From NCBI RefSeq assembly GCF_000003605.2, contig NW_003130854.1, positions 2,871,012-2,900,350 of the forward strand: DNA of 29,339 bases, given 5' to 3'. Within the stretch, counting starts at the first letter, position 1; each line of letters starts with the position of its first letter. The position numbers were made by a program, and so were the translations under genes. This stretch comes from Saccoglossus kowalevskii. Lineage: Eukaryota > Hemichordata > Enteropneusta > Harrimaniidae. The notes beneath the pieces are model-generated. The model saw only the letters and a program-made list of their open reading frames with translations, had not been told where the DNA came from and ran no database searches. Of the stretch, positions 28,210 to 29,339 are shown one piece after another.

Positions 28210-29032
28210 GCAGTCATCAAGTGATGCTTAATTAATGAAGCAATACTAGGCACTGACTTCAAGATATATTGCGACAGAACTTAGAGCTTATATCCAGGGG
28301 TGTGCAGTCTAACCACAGCTGAACTTCTGCGATATACCATTTCCCAGGCAGTGAATCACATCTAGTGTTGAAAATAAATTAAAATACTAAAATTAATTTC
28401 TTGGCAAATATTACAAGCAGTGAACATCAAGTGATGTCGTAATTAATGAAGCAATACAGTGCACTGACCTCAAAACATTGCCGCAGGACCTATAACTTGT
28501 ACCCAGGGTGGTTGCAATGTAGTCGCCGCTCCATTTTTGCGATATACCATTTCCTAAGAAGTGAATCAGATCTAGTGTTGAAATTAAAATAAAATATTAA
28601 AATTAATTCATAAATATTTCAAGTAGTGAACATCAAGTTATGCTTTAATTAATGAAGCAATACAGGGCACTTGCCTCAAAACATATTGCAGCAGGACTCA
28701 TAACTTGCACCCAGGGGATTGCAGCCTAGCCGCAGCTCAATTTCTGCGATATACCATTTCCCAGGCAGTCAATCACATCTAGTGTTGAAATTAAAAAAAA
28801 TATTAAAATTAATTCATAAATATTACAAGCAGTGAACATCGAGTGATGCTTTAATTAATGAAGCAATACAGTGCACTGACCTCAAAACATATTGCGGCAG
28901 GCAGGACTTATAACTTGTACCCATTGGGGTGCAGTCTAGGCGCAGCTCAATGTCTGCAATATACCATCTTCCAGTCAGTGAATCACATCTAGTTTTGAAG
29001 TTAAAATAAAATATTAAAACTAATTCATTACA
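28210..29032. repeat. Satellite: four tandem units of about 206 bp
   Basis: Units start at 28210, 28417, 28623 and 28829 (lengths 207, 206, 206 and about 204). Each begins GCAGTGAACATCAAGTGATG or a variant, followed by TTAATTAATGAAGCAATAC, then GCGATATACCATTTCC and ATCTAGTGTTGAAATTAAAA. Copies differ by perhaps 10-15 percent by eye. It is not a CRISPR: there are no spacers, and the entire unit repeats. The array ends at about 29032 in unique sequence. Confidence 0.92.
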
Positions 29033-29339
29033 ACGGTTCTATTTTTTAGAAGTACCTTCCAAAATAAAAGAAATTCTAATATTTAAAAAAAGTTAGTCAC
29101 TAAACCATATACGTTCACATTCAAGAGACATGTTGGTGAACTAGCCTTGTACTGTGAGTGTTTTAATGTTTGCAGTCTTCAAAATATATCTTTTCAACAC
29201 TAGTCGTTGATTGGGTGATGCGTCACAGTGGTACTACTTTCAAAGGCACCCACCAAAACAGTGAAATGTTTTAGAATCTGGCGAAAGCGTACGCGTTGTT
29301 TGTAGATTCTGTCTGTTTTCCAATTTAGAAGCTCATTTG
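29033..29339. other. Window end, no feature seen
   Basis: AT-rich sequence with a short GC-richer end. No open frame, repeat or exon supported. Confidence 0.4.

Noticed and set aside
28210-29032. CRISPR-like regular repetition
   Set aside because: The entire ~206-bp unit repeats, with no repeat/spacer division, and the window is eukaryotic. It is a satellite.

Overview
The window is eukaryotic genomic DNA from an invertebrate animal. It is AT-rich and has no operon structure. Coding sequence is carried by short exons with clean GT-AG borders, separated by introns of about 0.14 to 6 kb. Long non-coding stretches hold degraded transposons: a DIRS-like tyrosine recombinase, a CR1/L2/Jockey-like LINE fragment, a non-autonomous element with long terminal inverted repeats, satellites and microsatellites. 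The protein families (C-type lectin, sushi/CCP) are expanded in cnidarians, molluscs, echinoderms, lancelets and tunicates. The sequence alone does not settle the phylum.

Layout. Positions 1-4013 hold no convincing exon, but include a MITE-like element (1304-1885) and dispersed repeats. Gene A runs on the plus strand from 4014 to 15717. Three exons encode a C-type lectin domain (CTLD); the first intron is about 6 kb and contains the recombinase relic and a TATA-plus-heat-shock-element cluster. Four exons then each encode one sushi/CCP domain with six cysteines, as in selectins. They are followed by a Ser/Thr/Pro-rich stalk exon, a transmembrane exon and a cytoplasmic exon. The 5' end (signal peptide and CTLD N-terminus) is not visible and probably lies upstream of the window. 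The ten exons give 474 residues of continuous open frame.

Gene B (18408-25832, plus strand) is a tandem paralogue. Introns, exons and 3' flank all align to gene A, but it is heavily rearranged. It has a signal peptide exon, a remnant of the third CTLD exon, no CCP1/CCP2 (one deletion removed both), one intact CCP exon with a GC splice donor, three damaged CCP exons, and intact transmembrane and cytoplasmic exons. It is either a pseudogene or a much reduced receptor. After gene B come about 2.4 kb of diverged duplicated flank and a satellite of four ~206-bp units (28210-29032).

Biology. Gene A looks like a type I membrane receptor. A lectin head with a near-canonical calcium/sugar site (EPS, WND) sits on selectin-like CCPs. 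Its tail has an ITAM-like pair (YKPL, nine residues, YETI) followed by YQND (YxN type) and YENM (YxN plus YxxM type). The paralogue keeps only YATL/YETA. A linked, rearranging pair of lectin-CCP receptors with tyrosine-motif tails suggests an innate immune or recognition receptor cluster. This is inference from architecture; ligand, expression and signalling are not shown by the sequence.
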